DNA of 64,000 nt from Planktothrix rubescens CCAP 1459/22 (GCA_904830895.1 LR882958.1:5103501-5167500), one strand, 5' to 3'; positions 19,845 through 28,840 are shown, counted from the stretch's first letter. Notes: generated by a model from the sequence alone, not told the origin. Numbers and translations: made by a program.

Positions 19845-22121
19845 ATGTCAAAGCAAATTATTATCGCAGAACAGCAACGAATCGCTGCTGTCTTTTCAGA
19901 AGATCAAATTCAAGAACTGGTGGTAGCGACCGGAAATCACCAAGTTAGTGATATTTATCTCGGTATCGTGGAAAATGTCCTACCAGGGATTGATGCCGCC
20001 TTTGTCAATATTGGAGACCCGGAACGGAATGGATTTATCCATGTTTCCGACCTGGGGCCATTACGATTAAAACGCAGTTCCGGTTCGATTACCGAACTAT
20101 TAAGCCCCCAGCAAAAAGTGTTGGTGCAGGTAATGAAAGAACCCACCGGAACTAAAGGCCCTCGGTTAACCGGAAATATTTCCTTACCCGGACGGTATTT
20201 AGTGTTAATGCCCTATGGTAGAGGGGTGAATTTATCCCGTCGCATTCGCACGGAAAATGAACGCAACCGTTTAAGGGCCCTAGCCATTCTAATTAAACCC
20301 GCCGGAATGGGATTATTAGTCCGCACAGAAGCGGAAGATATGCCCGAGGACGCGATTTTAGAAGACTTGGAAAGCCTACAAAAGCAATGGGAATTGGTGC
20401 AACAGGAAGCCCAATCTTCCCGGCCTCCGGCTCTGTTAAATCGAGATAATGATTTTATTCAACGGGTGCTCCGCGATATGTACAGCACCGAAGTTAACCG
20501 AATTGTGGTCGATACCAGCACGGGGGTGAAGCGGGTCAAACAACATTTGATGAGTTGGAGTGTAGGCAAAGCTCCTCAAGGGGTGTTAATTGACCACCAC
20601 CGAGAACGGATTCCGATTTTAGAGTATTTCCGAGCTAATGCAGCTATTCGAGAGGCTTTAAGACCTCGGGTAGATTTGCCATCGGGCGGTTATGTTGTGA
20701 TTGAACCAACGGAAGCCCTAACGGTAATTGATGTTAACTCTGGCTCCTTTACCCGTTCGGCAACCTCTAGGGAAACGGTGTTATGGACAAATTGCGAAGC
20801 CGCCACCGAAATCGCCCGTCAGTTGAGGTTACGCAATATTGCAGGGGTGATTATTGTGGACTTCATTGATATGGATTCCCGCCGAGACCAATTACAAGTG
20901 CTGGAACATTTTAATAAAGTCCTGAAGGCCGATAAAGCCCGACCCCAAATTGCTCAATTATCAGAATTAGGGTTAGTGGAATTAACCCGCAAACGCCAGG
21001 GCCAAAATATCTATGAATTGTTTGGCAAAACCTGTACCACCTGTGGAGGCCTAGGCCATATCGTTCAGTTACCCGGAGAACCCGAACCCGAACCCGCAGA
21101 AACCACGGAACGGCTCGTGATTCCTAGTAATCGGATTATTCCGTCGCCGAGCAGTGGGGACAACTCAGAACGGCCCAGTTTACGTCCGGTTCCGGTTTAT
21201 GAACAGCCGTCTTCCCGGGAAGAACCCGAAGTTTTAGATCTTGAGGCGTCTGAGGGTTTCCAAGAGTTAGAACTGCTCAACCATCCCAGTTATCAGGATA
21301 TTGGCGCCAGTAATGCCCGTCGCCGTCGCCGTCGAATTCGGGATATGGATTCTTTAGGGCGAGATGAGGAACTCCCCGCCCCTGATGTTCGGGTGTCTCC
21401 AACGGTGAACTATGGGGAACCTCGCACGGATGTTGGGTTTAGTGAAGGGTTCTCAGGACGCAGTGGATTGAGTGAACGCAGTCGCCCCACAAAATCCGAA
21501 ATTATTAAACCTTCGGTGGAACCAGCCGAGGTGATTTCGGTGGAAATGACTCCAGAGGAACAGGAGGTTTATGCGTTGATGGGGATTTCTCCCTTGATGC
21601 TCTCCCATGAACAGGTGAAAAATTCTCGCTCTGTGATTGTCACGGTTCGCTCTCCAGGGGAATCCCCTGTTTCTCCCACGACTCTGATGGATGAAGACTC
21701 CGATGAAGGACAAAACCTGCCTCTGTCGATTGGGTCGGGTGAAAGAACTATGCCTGAACGGTCAATTTCTGAACGGATTATTCTCGACCGAACCATAACC
21801 GATCGGACAAGTTCACCAGTAGTTATTTCTGAGCGGATTGTTCCCGAACGGTCAATTTCTGACCGGATTATTCTCGAACCGAAAAAACCGGCAATACTAG
21901 AAATACCAGAAATAATAGAAATACCGGAAATAACAGAAACACCGAAAATACCAGAAACCCTAGAAAAAATTGAAGAACCTGAAACAACAGTAGAATTTTT
22001 TGTACCGGAAACTGAGGATGAGTCACCATCGGAGGATACCTCTGAATCAGATAAGGATCATCAACCGGGTGAACCGATTATTCGCCGCCGTCGCCGTCGG
22101 TCTTCGGCTCTGACGGATTAA
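19845..22121 (+). CDS. rne: Ribonuclease E
   Basis: Endoribonuclease of mRNA decay and rRNA processing. The S1 domain is at about residues 35-115 (IYLGIVENVLPGIDAAFVNIG), DNase I-like catalytic motifs are near 295 (VIDVNSGSFTR) and 338 (DFIDMDSRRDQ), and the zinc-link CTTC is near 398. From about 410 the tail is disordered, with repeated motifs (ERSISERIILDRTITDR, then ERIVPERSISDRIILEP) and a Glu/Pro/Ile-rich run. It ends IRRRRRRSSALTD, the poly-arginine motif through which cyanobacterial RNase E binds PNPase. The ATG at 19845 is fixed by the conserved start MSKQIIIAEQQ. A TnpB element ends 71 bp upstream. The commonly adjacent rnhB does not follow. Confidence 0.96.
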   Translation: MSKQIIIAEQQRIAAVFSEDQIQELVVATGNHQVSDIYLGIVENVLPGIDAAFVNIGDPERNGFIHVSDLGPLRLKRSSGSITELLSPQQKVLVQVMKEPTGTKGPRLTGNISLPGRYLVLMPYGRGVNLSRRIRTENERNRLRALAILIKPAGMGLLVRTEAEDMPEDAILEDLESLQKQWELVQQEAQSSRPPALLNRDNDFIQRVLRDMYSTEVNRIVVDTSTGVKRVKQHLMSWSVGKAPQGVLIDHHRERIPILEYFRANAAIREALRPRVDLPSGGYVVIEPTEALTVIDVNSGSFTRSATSRETVLWTNCEAATEIARQLRLRNIAGVIIVDFIDMDSRRDQLQVLEHFNKVLKADKARPQIAQLSELGLVELTRKRQGQNIYELFGKTCTTCGGLGHIVQLPGEPEPEPAETTERLVIPSNRIIPSPSSGDNSERPSLRPVPVYEQPSSREEPEVLDLEASEGFQELELLNHPSYQDIGASNARRRRRRIRDMDSLGRDEELPAPDVRVSPTVNYGEPRTDVGFSEGFSGRSGLSERSRPTKSEIIKPSVEPAEVISVEMTPEEQEVYALMGISPLMLSHEQVKNSRSVIVTVRSPGESPVSPTTLMDEDSDEGQNLPLSIGSGERTMPERSISERIILDRTITDRTSSPVVISERIVPERSISDRIILEPKKPAILEIPEIIEIPEITETPKIPETLEKIEEPETTVEFFVPETEDESPSEDTSESDKDHQPGEPIIRRRRRRSSALTD

Positions 22122-22192
22122 GAACAGTTATGGGATATTGAGGGTTAACAGTTAATTGCTAACCCTCAACCCAAACCTAATTACTTAGGTAA

Positions 22193-22678
22193 CTACTTGA
22201 CTTCAATAATTTCTGTATCCCCGATTTCTTGATTCTCAACCATGAAGGTTTCATGACCATTTCCGTTTAAACTAACCCGAACTTCATTACGTCCTGCTGG
22301 TAGTTCCGAAAGATAATACCAGTTTCCATAAATTCGGGTGACTTTCTTCCCATTGATATAAAGGTGAGCGTGTCCTTCTTGATAGGAGTCGCTGGGTTGA
22401 TTGGCTCTTTCTGGTGTGAATTTAAAATTAGTCAATTTCAACTCTAAATTCCATCCCTGACGGGCATCAGGATGGACAATCAGATCCACCGATGGTATGG
22501 GTTGACCAGGGGGAATCGAGATCATTTTATGGTGAGGGGAAGATGTATCATGTTGTTGTTCATGGGCTTCAACAGATGATAAACCTAATCCAGTAAAACT
22601 ACTCAAAATTGTTCCCAAAAGGAGAGAAAACCCAATCACAATAGTTTGGTTTTGTTTGAAATTAAATTGGCAATTCAT
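22193..22678 (-). CDS. Secreted protein of unknown function, His-rich N-terminal part
   Basis: 161 residues from the ATG at 22678. A signal peptide spans about residues 1-38 (IVIGFSLLLGTILSSFTGLGLSSVEA), followed by a short His-rich stretch (HEQQHDTSSPHHKM) that could bind metal. The remaining beta-rich domain contains GHAHLYINGKKVTRIYGNWY and LPAGRNEVRVSLNGNGHE. Proteins of this type often sit near copper or cation genes, but no such neighbour exists here. Convergent with rne. Confidence 0.7.
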   Translation of the reverse strand: MNCQFNFKQNQTIVIGFSLLLGTILSSFTGLGLSSVEAHEQQHDTSSPHHKMISIPPGQPIPSVDLIVHPDARQGWNLELKLTNFKFTPERANQPSDSYQEGHAHLYINGKKVTRIYGNWYYLSELPAGRNEVRVSLNGNGHETFMVENQEIGDTEIIEVK

Positions 22679-22796
22679 CAAATTAACTCAAGTAAATAAA
22701 ATGGATTTTTTTATGGTCTGATATTAATTTTTTTACCTAAATATTAGTTTTGTCAAAAGACAGCTTGTCAAACTTAAGCACACTGATCACAGTTAT

Positions 22797-22848
22797 GGGC
22801 GGGTTTATTAAGATTGGGGTGATTCACAAAGATTGAATAAACCCGCCC
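22797..22848. repeat. Long inverted repeat GGGCGGGTTTATT / AATAAACCCGCCC
   Basis: Perfect 13-bp arms at 22797-22809 and 22836-22848 enclose a 26-base spacer, then CCTACA. Related GGGCGGGTT or GGGCAGGTT hairpins with a CCCCTACAG flank occur at 39728-39782, 48831-48849 and 62153-62190. Confidence 0.75.
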
Positions 22849-22879
22849 CTACAAATGATTACTGATTTTTGATCTATAT

Positions 22880-24760
22880 CTATCCTAAAATAGTAATATT
22901 CGGATCATCAGCAATAAAGTTAGCTGCGGTGAGTTGAACTGGGGTTATCCCTTGTACTAAACCATAAAAGGTTGTTCCCGATTGAATTGATGTGGATACT
23001 AATGCTGTACTACCATCGACTGGTACGGTGACAGGCGTTAATGTTAGTTGGGCAAAAGTTATCCCCGAAGGTAACATAATTTTATCGGTTCCGCCAAGAA
23101 AATCGGTGATTAGGTCGGCTTGATTTAAGCTAGTTGCGGCGATGGACGCTCCAGGTAACACAAAAATATCAGCATCGGCTCCCCCCGTGAGTTTATCTTG
23201 ATCCGCATCACCAATCAAGTAATCCGCACCTGCACCGCCATCTAAGACGTCTGCACCTTTACCACCCCGGATAATATCATTTCCCACACCCCCCAATACG
23301 GTGTCATTGTCCAGGTTGCCATTGATTAAGTCATCTCCCTCTTGACCATCAAGGTTATCTGACCCTTTGCCGCCACGAATAGCAATCCGAATGGTATTGG
23401 CTGGAATTGTTAAAGTGCGATCGCCATCATTACCACCTCCGGCTAATATTTTATCATCCCCTAAATTGCCATTAATATTATCAGCCGATACGCTTCCCAC
23501 AATGAAATCATTTCCATTTAAGGCTTGAATATAAAGGTTGGTTGCTGTTGCCGGGACAAAGGTATTATCGGCGGCGTTGGTAAACACAAAAGATGTAATT
23601 CCTTGGTCAACAAAGGTGGTATTTCCACCCCCTGGTGCTGGAACATCTGGCCCAGGATCACTTGCAGAGGCTGTTGGTGTTGTCCAAGTAATATTAGAGG
23701 TGGGAGGGGGTGCGGTGTTAGGAATATTAGAGTTGATAATATCTTGGCCTTTCAGATTCACAACGTCTTCAATTAACCCAATTCCTGCGGTTTTTGATGT
23801 GGTATCGGCATAAAAATCAACAATCAACAAATCTTGAGTTGGGTCAATTTTGCCATCAATATTTAAGTCAATAGCCAGATTTTTTCCTTGTCTTTCTAAA
23901 CCATAACCCGTTGTACTAGGGCCAGATAGTAATAGGGTTATACCTGGAATAAAAAGACTGTCTGCTGCTCCTCCGGTATCTTGAATTTCAGTGCCATTAC
24001 CAGTAGTAATAACGGTGTAGAAATCATCGCCTAAACCCCCTTTCAGGGTATCTTTTCCTCCGGCTCCAGCCAAATTATCACTGGCCGCACCCCCAATTAA
24101 AATATTATCGCCCCCGGCTCCAGTCATATCATTGGGAATACCAGGAGCGCCAGTTATATTTTCAATCGGCCCAGTAATATTATCGGTGGCAATAACAACA
24201 CCACCCCCGTCTAAAACTTCTCCCTTTGTGGTTAAATTAACTGTAATTCGATTAGCTCCAACCGGAAAAGTTGGGGTGACTTTTTCATAGGAAAGGTAGT
24301 CAATTCCATCTCCCCCATCGACATTATTTGTTCCTAAACCGCCAAAGAAAGTATCGTTTCCATCTCCACCAATGGCGTTATCATCTCCTTCTCCCAAATC
24401 GAAAGTATCGTTTCCTTTGCCACCATCACCGATGTCATTCCCCTTTCCACCGAGGATAATATCATCTCCTAGACCGCCAATCCCATAATCATTGCCATCG
24501 CCTAGGGTAATACTATCATTACCATCTCCGCCATTAATAGGATTATCGTCTCCGCCTCCGGCATCAATAGTATCATTTCCGGCTCCACCATCGGCTTTAT
24601 CAGACCCATTCAATAAAAGGATAGTATCATTTCCGGCTAAATCAGATTCTTGAATCGTAATTAGAGGAATCAGAGGTAGACCATCTTTGGTAATGGCAAC
24701 CAGTGGAAAAGCACCGATTTGAAGAACATCACCTAAATCTGTTCCTTGGAAAGTAGCCAT
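22880..24760 (-). CDS. RTX-type calcium-binding repeat protein
   Basis: 626 residues with two blocks of GGxGxDxxx nonapeptides, about residues 55-155 (GGAGNDTIDAGGGDD, GGDGNDSITLGDGND) and about 430-540 (GGKGSDNLDGQEGDD), plus a short set near 220-245. These form Ca2+-loaded beta-rolls in proteins exported by type I secretion. The C-terminus has the cyanobacterial FVLPGASIAA...ADLITDFLGGTDKIMLPSG module. No N-terminal signal, as expected for type I export. Role (adhesin or surface layer) not determinable. Confidence 0.88.
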   Translation of the reverse strand: MATFQGTDLGDVLQIGAFPLVAITKDGLPLIPLITIQESDLAGNDTILLLNGSDKADGGAGNDTIDAGGGDDNPINGGDGNDSITLGDGNDYGIGGLGDDIILGGKGNDIGDGGKGNDTFDLGEGDDNAIGGDGNDTFFGGLGTNNVDGGDGIDYLSYEKVTPTFPVGANRITVNLTTKGEVLDGGGVVIATDNITGPIENITGAPGIPNDMTGAGGDNILIGGAASDNLAGAGGKDTLKGGLGDDFYTVITTGNGTEIQDTGGAADSLFIPGITLLLSGPSTTGYGLERQGKNLAIDLNIDGKIDPTQDLLIVDFYADTTSKTAGIGLIEDVVNLKGQDIINSNIPNTAPPPTSNITWTTPTASASDPGPDVPAPGGGNTTFVDQGITSFVFTNAADNTFVPATATNLYIQALNGNDFIVGSVSADNINGNLGDDKILAGGGNDGDRTLTIPANTIRIAIRGGKGSDNLDGQEGDDLINGNLDNDTVLGGVGNDIIRGGKGADVLDGGAGADYLIGDADQDKLTGGADADIFVLPGASIAATSLNQADLITDFLGGTDKIMLPSGITFAQLTLTPVTVPVDGSTALVSTSIQSGTTFYGLVQGITPVQLTAANFIADDPNITILG

Positions 24761-24887
24761 TTGTTGTTCCTTTTGTTGTAAAAAAATGTTAAATCCTACT
24801 TCAAGCTAGTTTAAATATTCAATACTGTCAATATTCCTGATGATCAATATTATAAATCTTAGATTTTTATAGCAATCTTATCGGCAA

Positions 24888-25544
24888 TCAATTGTTTAAA
24901 TTAATAGCAATAAATTGATTAATCAAACCTCCGGGGCTGAGATTGGCAACAAATCCCAAAAATTGATTAGAATTGATCACAGAAATTAAAGTTCCTGGAG
25001 TGCCATTAATAACGGTAGACGTGAGCAGAATATTATTTTGATTCAAACCCTCGGTTAAACCAATTTGATCCTCACCGATGATAAAATCCGTAATAATATC
25101 CACATTATTCATATTACTGATAGCCGCACTAACAGGAAGAATAAAAATATCATTTCCTGAATTTCCTGTGAGTAAATCCTGTCCCTGGTCACCACTTAAT
25201 AGATCATTTCCCTCCCCTCCGAATAGGGTATCATTACCTTGTCCACCAAAGAAGATATCATCTCCCCCTTGACCCTGGAGAATATCATTGCCTTGTAATC
25301 CTTGCAAAGTATCATTCCCATCCCTTCCGGTTAGAATATCATTGCCCGATGTCCCTAATAATACTTGTGGCACTGCAAGGGAATTGATCAGTTTTGTCGA
25401 GTCAAAATAGGCATCCCCCAACACCGGGTTAGTAATAATCGGAGGGACAATAATTCCTTGGGTTACTAATTCTTGACTAGGCGGGTTAAATCCCCCAAAA
25501 TTTATCACTGCACTACCGCCATCATTAACAAAAAATATAGACAT
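24888..25544 (-). CDS. Small RTX protein with a PilQ-like N-terminal segment
   Basis: 218 residues. Residues about 70-130 are GGxGxD repeats (GNDILTGRDGNDTLQG, GGQGNDTLFGGEGND); the end has the ITDFIIGEDQIGLTEGL module shared with the larger RTX neighbour. Residues 3-19, FFVNDGGSAVINFGGFN, match PilQ residues 461-477 (FFVNDGGAASVNFGGYN) almost exactly, and weaker similarity continues to about residue 58. The two RTX genes are co-oriented, 127 bp apart, and look like paralogues at their C-termini. The PilQ-like part suggests a fusion or gene-fragment capture. Confidence 0.85.
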   Translation of the reverse strand: MSIFFVNDGGSAVINFGGFNPPSQELVTQGIIVPPIITNPVLGDAYFDSTKLINSLAVPQVLLGTSGNDILTGRDGNDTLQGLQGNDILQGQGGDDIFFGGQGNDTLFGGEGNDLLSGDQGQDLLTGNSGNDIFILPVSAAISNMNNVDIITDFIIGEDQIGLTEGLNQNNILLTSTVINGTPGTLISVINSNQFLGFVANLSPGGLINQFIAINLNN

Positions 25545-25762
25545 TTTGTTTTTTGGTATGGATAGGAGATAGACAATCTGGCGACGGGGAAAATATAGAA
25601 CCTTTAATAAACAAGCAACAATCGGAAACGATAATGACTATTTTGTTCTTATGAGAACACTTAGACAATAAATCACTATTATCTCCGGCTAATTGTCCAT
25701 TACCTATTGCCTATTTCCCGTGATTATTGATATTATTATAACACTTGAAAAATCAATTACCC

Positions 25763-25800
25763 ATTCGTAATTCGTAATTCGTAATTCGTAATTCCTAATT
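25763..25800 (+). repeat. Heptamer tandem repeat (ATTCGTA)n
   Basis: About five units of 7 bp, ending in ATTCCTAATT, upstream of the GNAT gene. The reverse complement of the same heptamer (TACGAAT) forms the tract at 47172-47192. Confidence 0.85.
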
Positions 25801-25829
25801 ACCCCATTCCCAAAAAGTTGTTAAAAATA

Positions 25830-26336
25830 ATGAAGATTCGGGATGCAGTTGAGACGGACTTACCAGCAATAGTTGATATTTATAATGCCGCGATTCCAGG
25901 GAGAATGGCGACAGCAGACCTGGAAATGATCTCGGTGGAAAGTCGAATTCCTTGGTATCAAGAACATCAAGCTCAGACTCATCCGGTTTGGGTGATTGAG
26001 TTAGATGAGCAAATTTTAGGATGGTTGAGTTTCCAAATCTTTTATAACCGTCCAGCCTATAACGGTACAGCAGAAGTGAGTATTTATGTTCATCCTAAAT
26101 ATCAAGGTCAGGGAATCGGAAAAAAACTATTAACCCAAGCGGTGCACCACAGTCCTAGTTTGGGATTAAAAGCGTTACTGGCGTTAATTTTTGCCCACAA
26201 TCAACCCAGTTTAGAATTATTTAAACGCTTGGATTTTGAACAATGGGGTTATTTACCCAGAGTGGCTGATTTAGATGGAATTGAACGGGATTTAGTGATT
26301 ATGGGACTTCATCTAACCCCGGCCAAAATTGATTAA
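25830..26336 (+). CDS. GNAT-family N-acetyltransferase (phosphinothricin/methionine-sulfoximine type)
   Basis: 168 residues from the ATG at 25830 (MKIRDAVETDLPAIVDIYNAA); a TTG twelve bases earlier is less likely. The acetyl-CoA loop is VHPKYQGQGIGKKLL, and the order matches the Pat/YncA group (SRIPWYQEH near residue 40, HNQPSLELFKRLDFEQWGYLPRV near the end). Substrates of close relatives include phosphinothricin, methionine sulfoximine and other small amines; the real one is unknown. A good terminator follows at 26429. Confidence 0.85.
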   Translation: MKIRDAVETDLPAIVDIYNAAIPGRMATADLEMISVESRIPWYQEHQAQTHPVWVIELDEQILGWLSFQIFYNRPAYNGTAEVSIYVHPKYQGQGIGKKLLTQAVHHSPSLGLKALLALIFAHNQPSLELFKRLDFEQWGYLPRVADLDGIERDLVIMGLHLTPAKID

Positions 26337-26428
26337 CTCCAAAATTTAATCCCCGACATGGGAGCAAAAAAAGTATTTTTGAGTCTATAGACTTGGGATT
26401 CTACAAAATTAAGGAGCTTATCCAATTA

Positions 26429-26460
26429 ACTGCTGATCTCGGAGATCGGCAGTTTTTTTT
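26429..26460 (+). terminator. Rho-independent terminator after the GNAT gene
   Basis: ACTGCTGATCTC (26429-26440) pairs with GAGATCGGCAGT (26442-26453, one G-U pair), with the T8 run beginning at 26453. It lies right before the 3' end of the convergent 26468-26914 gene. Confidence 0.85.
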
Positions 26461-26467
26461 ATTGGCT

Positions 26468-26914
26468 TTAGCGACGTTGTACAGGTAATCCTGGTGCGGT
26501 CTGAAGGTCAAGATCCCGATAGGAAGGTTGGGTCAGAATTGACGTGCTGTAGGGATTAATTAAATCGGCTGTACGAATAATCGGGTCGCTACTGGTTTGG
26601 CGCAGCATTCCATCCCGATACAATTGATTCACGAGACGGGCATCATTGGTCATTAGGGTTTCGGGAAAACCATTGATACCGTTGGGCCAAGGGAAACTAA
26701 CCCCTAAATAAGTAGACATTTGACCCAGTAAGGATTTGTTTTTAAAGACATCCCCAGAAGTTCTTGAGGCTGCTCGCATAAATTCTTCCGCAAAGGGTTG
26801 ATAGGTGGTGGGATAGTCCTTAAACATCGGTTCAGCTTTGACAGCAGTGGCTAACACCGTCGATGCGATCGCCCCAACCACAGCATAGCTCAGGGATTTT
26901 AAGCGGTTATTCAT
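26468..26914 (-). CDS. Secreted conserved cyanobacterial protein, unknown function
   Basis: 148 residues. A signal peptide spans about residues 1-27 (LSYAVVGAIASTVLATAVKA). The mature part has no recognised domain (EPMFKDYPTTYQPFAEEFMRAASRTSGDVFKNKSLL). Divergent from psaL, with about 200 bp between start codons holding both promoters. Confidence 0.65.
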   Translation of the reverse strand: MNNRLKSLSYAVVGAIASTVLATAVKAEPMFKDYPTTYQPFAEEFMRAASRTSGDVFKNKSLLGQMSTYLGVSFPWPNGINGFPETLMTNDARLVNQLYRDGMLRQTSSDPIIRTADLINPYSTSILTQPSYRDLDLQTAPGLPVQRR

Positions 26915-27116
26915 AATCCTAGTTCCTCGATAACTCGTTAAATCTTAACCTGTTTTGTTAATCCCAGCCTTGACACTGGACACACCAACCAACGTGGAGA
27001 TGTGAACTTTTTTGAAGCTTATGCTCATTTTTGTAACGAGATTGCCTATCCCTGCGTAAAATATGAGCTTAATAACTGCTACAAGTTCTTCAATAATTAG
27101 AGGAGAAAGAAACCCC

Positions 27117-27590
27117 ATGGCAGAATTGATTAAACCCTATAATGGCGATCCCTTTGTCGGCCATCTGTCCACGCCGATCAGCGATTCCGATTTTACCCGT
27201 GCATTTATCGGGAATTTGCCCGCCTACCGTAAAGGTTTATCTCCTTTACTGCGGGGCTTAGAAGTCGGTATGGCCCATGGTTACTTTTTGATCGGGCCTT
27301 GGATTAAACTTGGGCCATTACGCGATCATCCCAGCGCCGCTAATTTAGGTGCATTAATCTCAGGAATTGCCTTAATCCTGATTGCCACGATTTGTTTATC
27401 TGCTTACGGATTAGTTTCTTTCCAAAAAGGCGATTCAAATACTGGCGACTCTCTGCAAACCTCTGAAGGTTGGAGTCAGTTTGCTGGTGGTTTCTTCATC
27501 GGTGGAATGGGTGGCGCTTTTGTTGCCTTTTTCTTGCTGGAAAACTTCGGTTTAGTTGATTCTATTTTCCGAGGCTTGGTTAATAGCTAA
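27117..27590 (+). CDS. psaL: Photosystem I reaction centre subunit XI
   Basis: PsaL holds the photosystem I trimer (or tetramer) together in the thylakoid membrane. [27 protein letters not shown] is the conserved N-terminus, so the start is the ATG at 27117 with AGGAGA 11 bases upstream; an in-frame ATG 54 bases earlier is not supported. 157 residues with about three membrane segments ([20 protein letters not shown] and [16 protein letters not shown] among them). psaI follows after 54 bp, as in many cyanobacteria. Confidence 0.97.
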   Translation: MAELIKPYNGDPFVGHLSTPISDSDFTRAFIGNLPAYRKGLSPLLRGLEVGMAHGYFLIGPWIKLGPLRDHPSAANLGALISGIALILIATICLSAYGLVSFQKGDSNTGDSLQTSEGWSQFAGGFFIGGMGGAFVAFFLLENFGLVDSIFRGLVNS

Positions 27591-27644
27591 TTTAGCTTTT
27601 TACCAAACATCAAAACTTTCTAACATTCAATAGGAGAATTTGAT

Positions 27645-27761
27645 ATGACCGGAGCTTATGCAGCCTCTTTTTTACCTTGGATTTTAATTCCCGTGGTTTG
27701 CTGGTTAATGCCAGTTGTGGCAATGGGTTTATTATTCATCCACATTGAAAGCGAAGCTTAG
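27645..27761 (+). CDS. psaI: Photosystem I reaction centre subunit VIII
   Basis: 38 residues, starting [20 protein letters not shown], a single membrane helix that supports PsaL binding in photosystem I. The length and the [15 protein letters not shown] core match the family. A ribosome binding site AGGAG lies about 8 bases upstream. It forms an operon with psaL and ends at a terminator. Confidence 0.95.
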   Translation: MTGAYAASFLPWILIPVVCWLMPVVAMGLLFIHIESEA

Positions 27762-27781
27762 ATCTTTGTTTTGATTCGCTA

Positions 27782-27813
27782 AAAATCTCCGCCATTATGG
27801 TGGGGATTTTTTT
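27782..27813 (+). terminator. Terminator of psaL-psaI
   Basis: AAATCTCCGCC (27783-27793 region) pairs with GGTGGGGATTT through two G-U pairs around an ATTAT loop, followed by seven T. Confidence 0.8.
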
Positions 27814-27933
27814 GTTTGTTTAAGGTTATTAAGTATTTAAACTATGCACCCTAGCGAGCGAGGACGCTCACACTACTTATACTTTCGATCTTAATAGATA
27901 AAATAGAGAATATTGAGATCAGGAGGATTTTAT

Positions 27934-28506
27934 TTAAGTCAGATTCACTTTTAACCAACTCAATATATCCCTCAAGGTTATAGTTAAATTAGAGATGAAT
28001 TGAGGAACCGGAATTACAGCATCCAGTTCATCAAAAAACAGGGGTTGTTGTCCTGAAGGATAAACAAAAATAGACTTTTCCTCTGGAACAATTAACCATC
28101 CCATTTGACAACCGCAATTCAAACAATGTAAAATATTACTGGTAACTTTAATTGTGCTTTGTTCCGGGGATAAAATCTCAATTGTCCAGTCAGGATGAGC
28201 TTTAAAACTATTAGCAATATCTCCATCATGATCAAGCGGAATTCGTTCCCAGACAAAAACTACCACATCAGGAATAATAGAACGACCGCCAAAGGTACAT
28301 CTTAACTCAGGTAAAGCTAAAGCGATCGCTTGTTCTTCAGCCATATTATTAATAACTGTAACTAATTTACCTTGTAGTTTACTATGTTTTCCTTGTGGCA
28401 TGGGTTTCTGGATAATTTGACCATTAATATATTCGTTTGCGGGTTTGGTTTCGGGTAAATTTAGAAAGTCTTCTAAACTCAATGTTTTGTTAAGAATTTG
28501 TACCAT
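27934..28506 (-). CDS. Uma2-family (DUF820) putative nuclease
   Basis: 190 residues with the PD-(D/E)xK-like fold of Uma2 proteins: N-terminal LSLEDFLNLPETKPANEYINGQ, PELRCTFGGRSIIPDVVVF, DWTIEILSPEQ, and GCQMGWLIVPEEKSIFVY. Uma2 genes are very numerous in filamentous cyanobacteria; true activity is unproven. It is close in sequence to the copy at 38034-38597. It may be co-transcribed with the tiny genes and recJ upstream on the same strand. Confidence 0.85.
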   Translation of the reverse strand: MVQILNKTLSLEDFLNLPETKPANEYINGQIIQKPMPQGKHSKLQGKLVTVINNMAEEQAIALALPELRCTFGGRSIIPDVVVFVWERIPLDHDGDIANSFKAHPDWTIEILSPEQSTIKVTSNILHCLNCGCQMGWLIVPEEKSIFVYPSGQQPLFFDELDAVIPVPQFISNLTITLRDILSWLKVNLT

Positions 28507-28519
28507 TATTGCTTCCTTA

Positions 28520-28702
28520 TCAAGAATTATTTAATAGATTATTCAACCTTGACAACCGCTTTTTGCGAATAACTGCTTCTAATTTAGCATTAATTTCTTC
28601 TAATTCTAAATTAAACTGTTCCATTTCTAAATGAGTCCGGCGTAAATTGGCTAATAGTCTTTCTCTTGTTGTCCGATCAGGAATAGGGTGTTGTTGGTTC
28701 AT
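28520..28702 (-). CDS. Small coiled-coil protein, unknown function
   Basis: 60 residues starting MNQQHPIPDRTTRERLLANL at 28702. It is almost entirely helical with a coiled-coil stretch (HLEMEQFNLELEEINAKLEAVIRKK). Its ATG overlaps the stop of the preceding small open frame (ATGA), suggesting translational coupling. Lies 13 bp before the Uma2 gene. Confidence 0.5.
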   Translation of the reverse strand: MNQQHPIPDRTTRERLLANLRRTHLEMEQFNLELEEINAKLEAVIRKKRLSRLNNLLNNS

Positions 28703-28818
28703 GGTAAATTCCACTCTAATTTTACTTCTTCTAAACTGCGTTCCCATGCGAGAATTCTAGCTTGAGTTGGGATATTATTGACAATATTATCGAGACAATC
28801 TTTGCGACTGACCAACAA
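28699..28818 (-). CDS. Possible 39-residue gene overlapping the next start by ATGA
   Basis: From a TTG at 28816-28818 the frame reads LLVSRKDCLDNIVNNIPTQA and ends KLEWNLP-stop; the TGA shares bases with the ATG of the gene at 28702. A GGGGAAGG stretch lies about 10 bases before the TTG. It begins 22 bp after the recJ stop. Not recognised; it may be a real micro-protein or the tail of a decayed gene. Confidence 0.3.
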   Translation of the reverse strand: MLVSRKDCLDNIVNNIPTQARILAWERSLEEVKLEWNLP

Positions 28819-28840
28819 TCTCTCTAAACCTTCCCCATTT

